The notes below the pieces were generated by a model. It saw only the letters and a program-made list of their open reading frames with translations. It made no database searches and was not told the DNA's origin. Source: an uncultured Bacteroidales bacterium (GTDB lineage Bacteria > Bacteroidota > Bacteroidia > Bacteroidales > P3). From it: 43,496 nucleotides of DNA. The position numbers and the translations under genes are program-made. Location of the stretch: assembly GCA_947168515.1 (NCBI GenBank), contig CAMVMF010000025.1:1-43496 (forward strand), in the 5' to 3' direction. Below are positions 22,903 to 33,354 of the stretch, piece after piece. How positions within the stretch are numbered: position 1 is the stretch's first letter; every line of letters starts with the position of its first letter.

Positions 22903-22977
22903 ATGGCTGTCGTTAAGTGTTTTGACAATTCTAAATAATTTTAGTTTGCGTTGCAATAATATATACCTCGGGTTGAA

Positions 22978-23133
22978 TTACTCGTGCATGGGGGTGCGGA
23001 AAGGATGAGCACAGTCTTCCATCATGATGTCCACCTGCCGTTGGAGCCACTGCTGGATGAGTTCCTTTGTGGACAAGGCGGGATTATGCTTGCGGATGGC
23101 CTCTTCGTCAATATGGATGGATACAGTGCACAT
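22978..23133 (-). CDS. Small antitoxin-like protein, 51 aa
   Basis: A 51-aa frame reads MCTVSIHIDEEAIRKHNPAL and onward to LIQQWLQRQVDIMMEDCAHPFRTPMHE. The start is 24 bp after the stop of the DUF805 gene and the stop is 75 bp before nfo, so it fits neatly into a minus-strand series. The TVSIHIDEE strand followed by two helices resembles ribbon-helix-helix (RelB/DinJ-type) antitoxins found in Bacteroidetes, but no toxin gene lies beside it. The His/Cys-containing C-terminus is unusual. Coding status is likely but not proven; function unknown. Confidence 0.55.
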   Translation of the reverse strand: MCTVSIHIDEEAIRKHNPALSTKELIQQWLQRQVDIMMEDCAHPFRTPMHE

Positions 23134-23156
23134 TGTGTCAGCGGGTTAGTGGGTAT

Positions 23157-23705
23157 CTATAATTGCTGCACCTCTTCGGTTGTCACTTCCTCGGGGTTGC
23201 CCTCGCCCTTGGGGTTGGGACCCCACTGGTTGGGACCGTATTGCGAGTCGGTGAAGAGCCAGACCAAGAAGAAAATGGTGATGAACAACAGAACCATAGC
23301 GATGATTATGGAGACCCCAGTTCCGTAATTGCCTAAGTTGACTATCTGGGCTATGATGGACGCACCGAAGTAGAGGAAGGCCCAGTAGCCAGAGCGGCCA
23401 ATGTCGTGCATACGGCGGACAAAGACTGCGATGCTGGGGACCAGCACGGCCAGATTATATATCAAGTATATGTATATAAACGGATTCTTTAGCATGGCCG
23501 CGACCATTTCCATTTCGTTGAAGTCTTCAAGGTCGCCACCGGACATGGCTACAGCGTAGCTCATTTTGAAGATGGGTACCATCAAACCGATAATGAAAAT
23601 CAGCATGATGATGAAATTGATGACGGTGAACCACCAGAACTCTTTTCTGCGAGCACGACTGCTGAAGTCGGCATACTGCTTAAAGCATTTGATAAACCAT
23701 TTCAT
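23157..23705 (-). CDS. DUF805 family membrane protein
   Basis: The 182-aa inner-membrane protein matches DUF805: N-terminal ADFSSRARRKEFWWFTVIN (the conserved F-x-GRxxRxEFW-type segment), then four hydrophobic helices and the signature VFVRRMHDIGRSGYWAFLYF. The family function is unknown. The N-terminal region before the first helix is short and basic. It lies after the convergent-looking terminator that ends the gyrB-pepE unit and likely begins a new unit with the 51-aa ORF and nfo. Confidence 0.88.
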   Translation of the reverse strand: MKWFIKCFKQYADFSSRARRKEFWWFTVINFIIMLIFIIGLMVPIFKMSYAVAMSGGDLEDFNEMEMVAAMLKNPFIYIYLIYNLAVLVPSIAVFVRRMHDIGRSGYWAFLYFGASIIAQIVNLGNYGTGVSIIIAMVLLFITIFFLVWLFTDSQYGPNQWGPNPKGEGNPEEVTTEEVQQL

Positions 23706-23741
23706 TGTAAAAGTGTTTTATGGGTTGATATTTGTATATTG

Positions 23742-23781
23742 AAAAACAAGGTGGGTCCCATGTCGAACCCACCTTGTTTTT
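23742..23781. terminator. Bidirectional-type terminator after pepE
   Basis: AAAAACAAGGTGGGT (23742-23756) pairs perfectly with ACCCACCTTGTTTTT (23767-23781) around a 10-nt loop. The A and T runs allow termination in both directions; on the minus strand it closes the gyrB-pepE unit. Confidence 0.85.
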
Positions 23782-23786
23782 ATTAA

Positions 23787-24530
23787 TTACAGCAGGAAGG
23801 TTATGTCGTCATCCAGACCGTACTCTTTGGTGTTCTCCATCTTGGTCTTGAAGACCTTCATCTTGTTGGGTTTGCCAATGAGGGAGAGTTTGCCGTCCTC
23901 AAGCAGCAGTGCGGTGGCTTCGCGGATGGCGGCCACGGTGGCCTTGGGGTTGACCATGATGTATTCCTTCAGGCGGTCGTCGCGGGTTTCACCACCATGT
24001 TTGGGGTCGAAGAAATCGGTGTAGTGAGGGTTGATTTGGAAGGGGACAAGACCCATGCAGTCGAACGAGTCGGGCATGACGATAGGCATATCGTTGGTGG
24101 TGCAGAGGGTGGGACCAGCCACATTGCTGCCGGCACTCCATCCCATGTAGGGCATACCGTCGAAGGCGCGTTGGCGGATGGCCTGCATAAGGCCCGTGCG
24201 CTGCAGTTGGCGAACAAGGTGGAAGGTGTTGCCACCACCCACGGCCACGCAGTCGGTGTCGTAAACCGCATTGATGGGCAATGCCTTGTGGTGCACGCTG
24301 GTGAGTTTCACGCCAAACTCGGCATATACTTTGGCCACTTTGGCCTCGTAGGCATCATAGCTCTTGGTGAGGCCGCCTTCAGCCAGACTTACGCCGGCAA
24401 AGGGGACGAAAAGTACTTTTTTAACACTGTGCCGACGGCAAAAGTCGGCAATCATGTCCTTGCACCAGCCGAGGTAGGCCTCGCCGCGCATGGTGCTGTT
24501 GCTGATAAGCAAGAGGTTTCTTTTATCCAT
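23787..24530 (-). CDS. pepE: Dipeptidase PepE (alpha-aspartyl dipeptidase, peptidase S51)
   Basis: The 247-aa cytosolic enzyme belongs to the S51 family that hydrolyses Asp-X dipeptides. The nucleophile S132 is in YMGWSAGSNVAGPTL (elbow G-x-S-A-G), and the catalytic His is probably H169 in QINPHYTDF. VAVGGGNTFHLVRQL is also family-typical. E. coli PepE is 229 aa. It starts 18 bp after gyrB, so it is probably cotranscribed with it, an arrangement that looks like simple linkage rather than function. Confidence 0.92.
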   Translation of the reverse strand: MDKRNLLLISNSTMRGEAYLGWCKDMIADFCRRHSVKKVLFVPFAGVSLAEGGLTKSYDAYEAKVAKVYAEFGVKLTSVHHKALPINAVYDTDCVAVGGGNTFHLVRQLQRTGLMQAIRQRAFDGMPYMGWSAGSNVAGPTLCTTNDMPIVMPDSFDCMGLVPFQINPHYTDFFDPKHGGETRDDRLKEYIMVNPKATVAAIREATALLLEDGKLSLIGKPNKMKVFKTKMENTKEYGLDDDITFLL

Positions 24531-24548
24531 AGTGTTATTGTTTAGGAG

Positions 24549-26561
<2,013 letters not shown>

Positions 26562-26613
26562 CTATTAAAAAATATATTTTTCGATATGGGCCAAAGAAAT
26601 CAAAATTTTTTTG

Positions 26614-26621
26614 TATATTTG
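26614..26621 (+). promoter_or_regulatory. Predicted -7 box for the DUF4835 gene
   Basis: TATATTTG matches TAnnTTTG, 9 bp before ATG 26631, which rules out the longer frame from 26586. Confidence 0.6.
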
Positions 26622-26630
26622 CAAAAGATT

Positions 26631-27563
26631 ATGATTAAACGAAGTGTGGCCATATTGCTGGTATTCACACTCTTGGGTGTTGCTCATGCCCAAGAGTTCA
26701 ATTGCGCTGTTTCTGTCAACTACCAGAAACTACTCAACACCACCCAGGGCTATGAGTCGTCGGACAAGACGGTTTTCGACAATATGAAACAGGCGTTGGA
26801 AGATTTTATCAACAATCGCCGATGGACCAGTTTGGAGTTTGAGCAGCAGGAGAAGCTCGACTGCACCTTTAGTCTCATCCTCACCGAGCGTACCTCGGCC
26901 AACGATTTCAAAGGTCAGGTGTCAATTCAGCTGCGTCGGCCTGTGTATAATTCTAGTTACACCTCTGGCCTGTTCAATTATGTCGAGTCGGCGTCGAGCT
27001 TTGCTTTCACTTACAACGAAAGCCAGCCGCTGGACTTTGACGTGAATACTTACTACAGCAACCTTTCGTCAGCAGTTTCGTACTACCTTTACATCTTGTT
27101 GGGTATGTATTTCGACAGTTTTGCACCCAATGGCGGAGAACAGTTCTACGAGGTGGCCCGCACCATCTGCCAGACGGCCGAGTCCAATTCCAGCTCCGCC
27201 AAAGAGTGGAGCAGCACCGGTAGCCAGAAGGCCCGCTACTGGTTTATGGAGAATCACACCAATTCGGCCTATGCCGGCCTGCACAACGTTTATTACCTAT
27301 ACCATCGCTTGGGCCTGGACATGATGACCAAAGACCAGCCCCAGGCACGCCAGAACATCATCGGTGCCTTGCAGGAGTTGCAGCGGGTGCAGAAAGGCCA
27401 TCAGAAACTACTGGCAGTGCAACAGTTCGTGGACGTGAAGATTTCCGAACTGGTGAGCATTTTCACTCCCGCCCCTCCCGAGGAACAAAAACGGGTTTAC
27501 GACATCATAAAGGACCTCAGCCCCATCAATGTCGCTAAGATGAAAGATTTCAATCAGAAGTAA
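26631..27563 (+). CDS. DUF4835 (PorD-like) exported protein
   Basis: From ATG 26631 the product is 310 aa. It has a signal peptide (about residues 1-19, ending VAHAQ) and the DUF4835 layout: EFNCAVSVNYQKL, LEDFINNRRWTSLEFEQQEKLDC, VQLRRPVYNSSYTSGLFNYV and YLYILLGMYFDSFAPNGGE. The family is widespread in Bacteroidetes and has been linked by name to the type IX secretion system (PorD); its exact role is unclear. If so, it fits with the CHU_C domain protein at 19195, although no other secretion-system gene is in this window. It is followed 20 bp later by an aminotransferase gene. Confidence 0.85.
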   Translation: MIKRSVAILLVFTLLGVAHAQEFNCAVSVNYQKLLNTTQGYESSDKTVFDNMKQALEDFINNRRWTSLEFEQQEKLDCTFSLILTERTSANDFKGQVSIQLRRPVYNSSYTSGLFNYVESASSFAFTYNESQPLDFDVNTYYSNLSSAVSYYLYILLGMYFDSFAPNGGEQFYEVARTICQTAESNSSSAKEWSSTGSQKARYWFMENHTNSAYAGLHNVYYLYHRLGLDMMTKDQPQARQNIIGALQELQRVQKGHQKLLAVQQFVDVKISELVSIFTPAPPEEQKRVYDIIKDLSPINVAKMKDFNQK

Positions 27564-27583
27564 CTAACTTAAAAAAATATAAT

Positions 27584-28900
27584 ATGACTCAAATTCCCAT
27601 ACAGAAAGAGGTAATCGACAGAATTGCCCAGCAAAACAAGATAGCCAATCCCGGCAAAGCCTCCATCCGCGAGATGCGCAAGATGATTCAGGACGTTGAG
27701 AAGGAGACCGACGTCCGCTTCGTGAAGATGGAAATGGGCATCCCCGGCCTTCCTGCTCCGCAGGTTGGTGTCGAAGCCCAGATTGAGGCCCTGCGCAGCG
27801 GCGTGGCCAGCATCTATCCCGAAATCTATGGCACCGCCGACTTCAAGAAAGAGGCTGCCCGTTTTGTGAAGAACTTCCTCGACATCGATGTCACTCCCGA
27901 CTGCTGCGTGCCCACCGTGGGTTCCATGCAGGCCGGCTTTGCCAGCTTCCTCACCCTCACCCGCTACGATGCCAAGAAGACCAAGGTCCTCTTCATCGAC
28001 CCCGGTTTCCCCGTGCAGAAACAGCAATGTCGTGTCCTTGGCATCCCCATGAAGACCTTCGATGTGTACGAATACCGCGGTGATGCCCTGCGCTCCAAAC
28101 TCGAAGAAGAACTGAAGGACGGCGACGTGGCCTGCCTCATCTACAGCAGCCCCAACAACCCCGCTTGGTTCTGCTTCACCGAGCATGAACTCCAAATCAT
28201 TGGCGAAATGGCCAACAAGTATGGTGTGGTGGTCCTCGAAGACGATGCCTATTTCCTGATGGACTTCCGCAAGGACTACAGCGTCCCCGGCAAGGCCCCG
28301 TTCCAACCCACCGTGGCCAAGTATACCGACCGCTACGTGCTGATGATTTCTGGCTCCAAGAGCTTCAGCTATGCCGGCGAGCGCATCGCTATGATGATCT
28401 GCAGCCCCAAGCTGTTCAACATGGAGTGCCCCGACCTGGCCCGCTACTACAGCCAGACGCAACTCGGCCGCGCCCTCATCTTCGGCACCCTCTACTGCCT
28501 CAGCTCCGGTACCGCCCACAGCGTGCAGTACGCCATGGCTGCCATGCTCAAAGGCGCCAACGACGGCACCTTCAACTTCGTCAAGGACATCAAGGAGTAT
28601 GGCGAGAAGGCCAGTGTGATGAAGAAACTCTTTACTGACAACGGCTTCTATATTGTCTATGACAAAGACATGGGAGAGGACATCGGCGACGGTTTCTACT
28701 TCACCTTCTGCTATCCCGGCTTCGATGGTGTCGACCTGCTCAACGAGCTCATCCGCTATGGCATCAGCGCCATCGCACTCGACATCACCGGCAGCCACAA
28801 ACAGGGCATCCGCGCCTGCGTGGCCCTGGTGCAGCGCGACCAGTTCCCCGACCTCAAGGCCCGTTTGGAGAAATTCCACGCCGACCATCCCGTTAAGTGA
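27584..28900 (+). CDS. PLP-dependent aminotransferase, class I/II
   Basis: The 438-aa enzyme has the fold-type I aminotransferase pattern: IPEIYGTADFKKEAARF, CLIYSSPNNPAWF, VLEDDAYFLMDF and the PLP lysine in ISGSKSFSYAGERIAMM. The C-terminal small domain includes GFYFTFCYPGFDG and SGSHKQGIRACVALV. The substrate amino acid is not evident; it resembles the AspC/aromatic aminotransferase or LL-DAP aminotransferase-like branch that Bacteroidetes carry in several copies. It shares a short gap (20 bp) with the DUF4835 gene and ends at a strong terminator. Confidence 0.85.
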   Translation: MTQIPIQKEVIDRIAQQNKIANPGKASIREMRKMIQDVEKETDVRFVKMEMGIPGLPAPQVGVEAQIEALRSGVASIYPEIYGTADFKKEAARFVKNFLDIDVTPDCCVPTVGSMQAGFASFLTLTRYDAKKTKVLFIDPGFPVQKQQCRVLGIPMKTFDVYEYRGDALRSKLEEELKDGDVACLIYSSPNNPAWFCFTEHELQIIGEMANKYGVVVLEDDAYFLMDFRKDYSVPGKAPFQPTVAKYTDRYVLMISGSKSFSYAGERIAMMICSPKLFNMECPDLARYYSQTQLGRALIFGTLYCLSSGTAHSVQYAMAAMLKGANDGTFNFVKDIKEYGEKASVMKKLFTDNGFYIVYDKDMGEDIGDGFYFTFCYPGFDGVDLLNELIRYGISAIALDITGSHKQGIRACVALVQRDQFPDLKARLEKFHADHPVK

Positions 28901-28920
28901 TGCGCCTCGCGTAAGTCAAA

Positions 28921-28964
28921 AAAAGATAGCCGAGACCCCATAGGTCCCGGCTATCTTTTTTTTG
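28921..28964. terminator. Bidirectional-type terminator after the aminotransferase
   Basis: AAAAGATAGCCG-GACC pairs with GGTC-CGGCTATCTTTT around a short loop (28921-28960), followed by further T residues. Its position, 20 bp after the stop, ends the + strand unit. Confidence 0.85.
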
Positions 28965-29142
28965 CTATGAAAAAATGCAATTAAAGGCTTAAGGAAATCT
29001 GTTGCACTATCGGTGGGGCGCAAGACTTCGACCTAGTGGCTGTTATGGTAGGAACCGGTGCCGAAATGCAACTACTGGAGCCTGAACTCGATAGGTCAAG
29101 TTGTTTTTGTATGTCAGGCTCTGGCTTCGGTCTGCCCTTTCC

Positions 29143-30078
29143 TTATTGCTTTTGCAGCCATTCTTTGACATGGTCAAAGACGATGTCGGCACGGATGTCG
29201 AAGGCCTCGCGCGAAGCGTAGCCGATATGGGGCACACAGACGCAGTTGGGGGCGTTCAGCAGCGGATGGCTCTGTGGCAGGGGCGGCTCGTTCTCATACA
29301 CGTCGAATCCGGCCCCCAGCAGCTGGCCGTTGTTCAGTGCGGCGGCAACGGCATCGATGTCGCACACGTTGCCACGGGCGGTGTTGATGAGCAGGGCGGT
29401 CTTCTTCATCAGTTTCAACTCCTTGGCTCCTATCAGGTGGTTGGTGTCGGCGTTGAGGGGTACGTGCAGGGTGACGATGTCGCTCTCTCGGAGCAGCTGC
29501 TCAAGGCTGACGTAGGAGGCTCCTAGCTCTTTCACCTCGGGGTGCTCGCTGCGGTTGTAGGCCAGCACCTGGCAGCCGAAGGCCTTCAGCAGGCGGATGA
29601 CCGCGGTGCCGATGGCACCAGTACCTACCACGCCTACAGTCTTGCCTTTCAGTTCGCGACCCAGATACGAGCCACGACCTTCGCCTCTGCGGATGGCTCC
29701 GTCAAAACGGGTCACCTGCCGTAGCAGGTCCATCATCAGGCCAATGGCCAGCTCGCTCACCGCGGTGGTGGAATAGCCGGCGGCGTTCTGCACGGCGATG
29801 TTGTGCTCTTTGCAGTAGGCCAAGTCTATGTGGTCCAGACCGGTAAAGGCCACCGAAAGGTATCGCAGCCGTGGGCATTGCTCCAAGACGGCGGCGGTCA
29901 GCTTGATGTTGGAAATGACGGCCACTTCGGCCTCACGCATGCGGGCCACCAGGGTCTCGGGGTCCTCTTTGCGGTCCATATAGTAGTCGAAGGTATGGCC
30001 TTGCGAGGCAAATTCTTTCTTCAGTTCTTCGAAATGCTCCAGGCTGATGCCCAGAGGCTCTACACAAGTGATTTTCAT
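29143..30078 (-). CDS. D-2-hydroxyacid dehydrogenase
   Basis: From ATG 30078 the product is 311 aa. The NAD-binding motif is GVVGTGAIGTAV; catalytic residues are all present: Arg in INTARGNVCD, Glu in DVYENEPP and His in VPHIGYASREAF. It therefore is a complete, catalytically competent member of the family that reduces 2-ketoacids to D-2-hydroxyacids (glyoxylate/hydroxypyruvate reductase or D-lactate dehydrogenase type). The frame is open far upstream, but the extension lies inside the flavin reductase gene. It starts 11 bp after that gene, so the two are likely one unit. Confidence 0.9.
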   Translation of the reverse strand: MKITCVEPLGISLEHFEELKKEFASQGHTFDYYMDRKEDPETLVARMREAEVAVISNIKLTAAVLEQCPRLRYLSVAFTGLDHIDLAYCKEHNIAVQNAAGYSTTAVSELAIGLMMDLLRQVTRFDGAIRRGEGRGSYLGRELKGKTVGVVGTGAIGTAVIRLLKAFGCQVLAYNRSEHPEVKELGASYVSLEQLLRESDIVTLHVPLNADTNHLIGAKELKLMKKTALLINTARGNVCDIDAVAAALNNGQLLGAGFDVYENEPPLPQSHPLLNAPNCVCVPHIGYASREAFDIRADIVFDHVKEWLQKQ

Positions 30079-30089
30079 GATGTCTGATG

Positions 30090-30656
30090 TTATTTTTTCT
30101 TTTTGACGCTGAAACCGAAGCCGCCAAGTTTCTCTCCGAGGGCATAGTATTTGCCGTGGGAGTAGGCGAGGGGGCCGGCATGGTTGAGCTGGAATTGGCC
30201 GGTACTCTTGTCGATGAGGGCGTCGTCGGCATTGACGGCTACAACATTGGCCAGAAACATGTCGTGCGTGCCCAAATGTTTGACTTCGCAAACCCGGCAT
30301 TCGATGTTGAGCGGACTCTCTTTGATAAGGGGGGCTTTGACCAGCTGGGCAGGTTCGGGCGTGAGGTGCATCTCGCGGAACTTGTTGTAGTCGCGGCCGC
30401 TGCGCACACCGCACCAGTCGGTCTGTCGGGCCAGGGCGGCGGTGGTCAGGTTGATGACAAATTCTCCCGTGCCACTGATGAGGGCGTGGCTGTATCGTTC
30501 GGGACGGATGCTTACATAGCACATGGGCGGGTCAGTGCAGACTGTGCCCGTCCATGCGATGGTTAGTATGTTGTAGTTCTCTGGCTTGTCGCCGCAGCTG
30601 ACCAAGACGGCCGGCAGCGGATAGATGAGCGTTCCCGGTTTGAATGGAACTTTCAT
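30090..30656 (-). CDS. Flavin reductase family protein
   Basis: The 188-aa protein resembles the flavin reductase-like/flavoredoxin family: PAVLVSCGDKPENYNILTIAWTG, CYVSIRPERYSHALI, GEFVINLTTAALARQTDWCGVRSGRDYNKF and HDMFLANVVAVNADD. Such proteins bind FMN and use NAD(P)H to reduce flavin or act as electron carriers. It begins 6 bp after the dnaA stop, so it is likely read from the dnaA transcript. Confidence 0.88.
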   Translation of the reverse strand: MKVPFKPGTLIYPLPAVLVSCGDKPENYNILTIAWTGTVCTDPPMCYVSIRPERYSHALISGTGEFVINLTTAALARQTDWCGVRSGRDYNKFREMHLTPEPAQLVKAPLIKESPLNIECRVCEVKHLGTHDMFLANVVAVNADDALIDKSTGQFQLNHAGPLAYSHGKYYALGEKLGGFGFSVKKKK

Positions 30657-30662
30657 AGGCTG

Positions 30663-32111
30663 TTATTCTTTAAACCTTTTCTCTAGTTCGTCAATCCAGT
30701 AACGGAACTGCTTGTCGGTCTCGGCCAAGTTGGCCACCGTCTTGCAGGCGTGCAGCACCGTGGCGTGGTCCTTGTTGCCGCACTGTAGGCCGATGATTGC
30801 CAGCGACGACTTGGTCATCTTTTTGGCAAAATACATGGTCAGCTGGCGGGCCTGGACAATTTCGCGCTTGCGGGTGCGCGACTGGATGCTGTCGATGGGG
30901 ATGTTGAAATAGTCGCACACCACTTTCTGTATGTAGTCGATGGTGACTTCGCGGTTAGTGCTCTTGACAAATTTGTCCACCATCTGGCGGGCCAGGTCAA
31001 GGGTGATGTCGCGGCGGTTGAGGGAGGACTGTGCCATCAGGGATATGAGGGCGCCTTCCAGTTCGCGCACATTGGTGTTGATATTGTATGCTATATATTC
31101 TATCACCTCTTCCGGCATCTCTACGCCGTCGTTCTGGAGCTTCTGCTTGAGGATTTTCATGCGGGTCTCCACGTCGGGGGCCTGCAACTCGGCAGCCAGA
31201 CCCCATTTCAGACGCGAGGTCAGACGGGTCTCCAGTCCCTGCAACTCGCTGGGGGCCTTGTCGCTGGTGATAATCAGCTGCTTGCCGGCCTGGTGCAGGG
31301 TGTTGAAGATGTGGAAGAAGGCCTCCTGCGTGCGGGTGGCTTTGTTGGCCCAGAACTGAATGTCGTCGACAATCAGCACATCCACCATCTCGTAGAAATG
31401 CACGAAGTCGCTCGTGGTGCCGTTGCGGCCTGCATCTTGATACTGCTGCATGAACTGTTCCGAGGTGACGTACAGGACGATTTTCTCTGGGTGCAGCTCT
31501 TTGGTCTTCAGTCCGATGGCGTTGGCCAGATGGGTCTTGCCCAACCCTACGCCGCCGTGCAGCATCAGGGGGTTGAAGGCCGTCTTGCCAGGATTCTCCG
31601 CCACCGCATAGCCGGCGGCACGTGCCAGCCGGTTGCACTCGCCCTCTACATAGTTGTGCAGGGTGTAGGACGAGCTCAGCTGCGAGTTGATGCGCACCTT
31701 TTGTATGCCGGGAATGACAAAGGGGTTGGGGAACTCGCGGCTTTCGTCGCGGTTGAGGTTCATGGGAACCTCCTTCGGCCTGTTGAGGGTGGTGGGTCTG
31801 CCGGTGGAAGGTATGCGGGTGGTGATGGGCGACTCCGAGATGCTGGTGTCCATCACTATACTATATTGTAGGCAGGCATTGGGTCCCAAGGTCAGACGGA
31901 TGGCGTTTTTCAGCAGTTCGGCATAGTTCTGCTCTAGCCATTCGAAAAAGAACTGGCTGGGTACTTGGATGATAAGGGTCGTACCATCCAACTTCACCGG
32001 GACGATAGGCTCAAACCATGTGCTGAAAACCTTCTCGTTCTCTTTGCCGGCTAAATTGTCCTTGATAAAGCTCAGGCACTCTTCCCATACTCTCTGATAG
32101 TCTTTCTCCAT
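30663..32111 (-). CDS. dnaA: Chromosomal replication initiator protein DnaA
   Basis: The 482-aa protein has domain I (residues 1-75), a variable linker (about 90-140), the AAA+ core with Walker A GGVGLGKT (186-193), the Walker B region MVDVLIVDDIQFWANK and sensor segments (SDKAPSELQGLETRLTSRLKWG), and a C-terminal domain IV with the DnaA signature LAIIGLQCGNKDHATVLHACK. It melts oriC and loads the replication machinery. Length is close to the usual 450-470 aa. A near-consensus -7 box (CACCTTTG on the minus strand) lies near 32195-32202. The AT-rich gap upstream is the likely origin. Confidence 0.97.
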   Translation of the reverse strand: MEKDYQRVWEECLSFIKDNLAGKENEKVFSTWFEPIVPVKLDGTTLIIQVPSQFFFEWLEQNYAELLKNAIRLTLGPNACLQYSIVMDTSISESPITTRIPSTGRPTTLNRPKEVPMNLNRDESREFPNPFVIPGIQKVRINSQLSSSYTLHNYVEGECNRLARAAGYAVAENPGKTAFNPLMLHGGVGLGKTHLANAIGLKTKELHPEKIVLYVTSEQFMQQYQDAGRNGTTSDFVHFYEMVDVLIVDDIQFWANKATRTQEAFFHIFNTLHQAGKQLIITSDKAPSELQGLETRLTSRLKWGLAAELQAPDVETRMKILKQKLQNDGVEMPEEVIEYIAYNINTNVRELEGALISLMAQSSLNRRDITLDLARQMVDKFVKSTNREVTIDYIQKVVCDYFNIPIDSIQSRTRKREIVQARQLTMYFAKKMTKSSLAIIGLQCGNKDHATVLHACKTVANLAETDKQFRYWIDELEKRFKE

Positions 32112-32159
32112 AATGTCTGTTATTATCTGTTCTTATCTCTTGTTGTTGTTTTTGTATCA

Positions 32160-32660
32160 CTTATGAGTTTTCCTCATTTTTTTGTTCACAATGCAAAGGT
32201 GCAACATTTTTATCACCTATCTGTGTGAAAAAATATTTTGCCTATGTCAATTTTTTTTTGTAAAGCAAATGCGCCTTTTCTCCCATTCTTTGTCTTGCCA
32301 TAAATCCAAAAAACTGAAAAATAGACTTTTTTATTTTTTTTTACATTTTTGCGCCCTTAAATATACGATTTTTCTTCCAATAGTGGAGAGTTTTTTTCTA
32401 CTTTTTTGCCATTCTCGGGCCCAAATGTTGATATCTGCCACAACTTGTTGAAATCGAATTTTCTATTTGTTGAAAACGTTATAATTGACAGGTAATCACG
32501 TTGTTATCTATAATAATCTGATAATCAAAAGTGAGTGAGTTACCGCGTTTTTTCTAATCACCTCGTTTGCAAATGAATGGTATTTTATTCACACTTTGCG
32601 GTTGACAATTTTATTTTTTTTCAACCCCAATTCTCATTAGAAAAAAGCTATGAATTTTGC
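32160..32660. other. oriC: Candidate replication origin (oriC) next to dnaA
   Basis: A very AT-rich gap of over 500 bp sits immediately upstream of dnaA. Three direct repeats fit TGTTGAWAWC: TGTTGATATC (32426-32435), TGTTGAAATC (32446-32455) and TGTTGAAAAC (32468-32477), spaced 20 and 22 bp. The reverse complement, GWTWTCAACA, resembles DnaA boxes (TTATCCACA) with one or two changes. TTATC/GATAA pairs follow at 32504-32534. GC skew and marker gene position would be the test. Confidence 0.55.
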
Positions 32661-32964
32661 CAAATAATAGTTTTTTTCTAGTGATTGGGCTTATTGGTTG
32701 TCCATAGGGCACGATTTTTTTAACATTGTTCTCGGCTTCGATTTGGCTGTTCGTATCCCACGGCTGTTTTTTCTGCCTACTTGCTTGCTGGATTCCCTCA
32801 CCCCCGCTTGCCAGGTTCGGCGGCGTTAGCCGGCAGGTCCGCTTCTCCGACAGGGAGGTGTTGCCGCGGGGCGCTTTCCCCGCCCCCTTGCGGAGACCTC
32901 GGCTCCGGAGTTTTTCTGGCTCCGCCTCATCCCTATAGGTGCGCTCCTCCTCCAACTATTTTTC

Positions 32965-32987
32965 CTATTTATATTACATTTGTATTA
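32965..32987. repeat. AT-rich 23-bp motif, copy 2
   Basis: This matches 1904-1926 at 22 of 23 positions. The stretch before it (32760-32955) is GC-rich and hairpin-forming (GCCGCGGGGCG, CCTTGCGGAGACCTCGGCTCCGG). The rest of 32661-33284 shows no gene. Confidence 0.45.
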
Positions 32988-33284
32988 TCGTTTATTTATG
33001 TTTCATAATCTAACAATAGTACAACCATAATGGAAATATCTTTTGAATTGAAGTTCCCATAAACCTTTTTCAGATGCCAGGCACGGCGGCTCTGGCATCG
33101 TTTGGGGGCGGGTGACAGGAGGATTGCTGTTTTATTCGTCTGTTCTGGGTGGGGACGTGGCGCGGTCGGGGCGGTTGGCCGTTGTGTCGTTGGCAATTTT
33201 GTGAAATACAGTTTGATAGGTTTCAACTACCGCGATGTGGGATTTTTTTTTATTAAAAAGGTATATAATATAAAAAAAAAAGAG

Positions 33285-33292
33285 TACCTTTG
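33285..33292 (+). promoter_or_regulatory. Predicted -7 box for serC-serA
   Basis: TACCTTTG matches TAnnTTTG, 62 bp before ATG 33355. Confidence 0.65.
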
Positions 33293-33354
33293 CAAACGAT
33301 TTTAAACGATAAAATCAAACAATAAACATCATAAATAACTTAAAATCAAATCAA

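Noticed and set aside
29143-30522. Longer dehydrogenase frame of 459 codons
   Set aside because: The first 148 codons lie inside the flavin reductase gene in another frame and match no family; the family N-terminus begins at ATG 30078.
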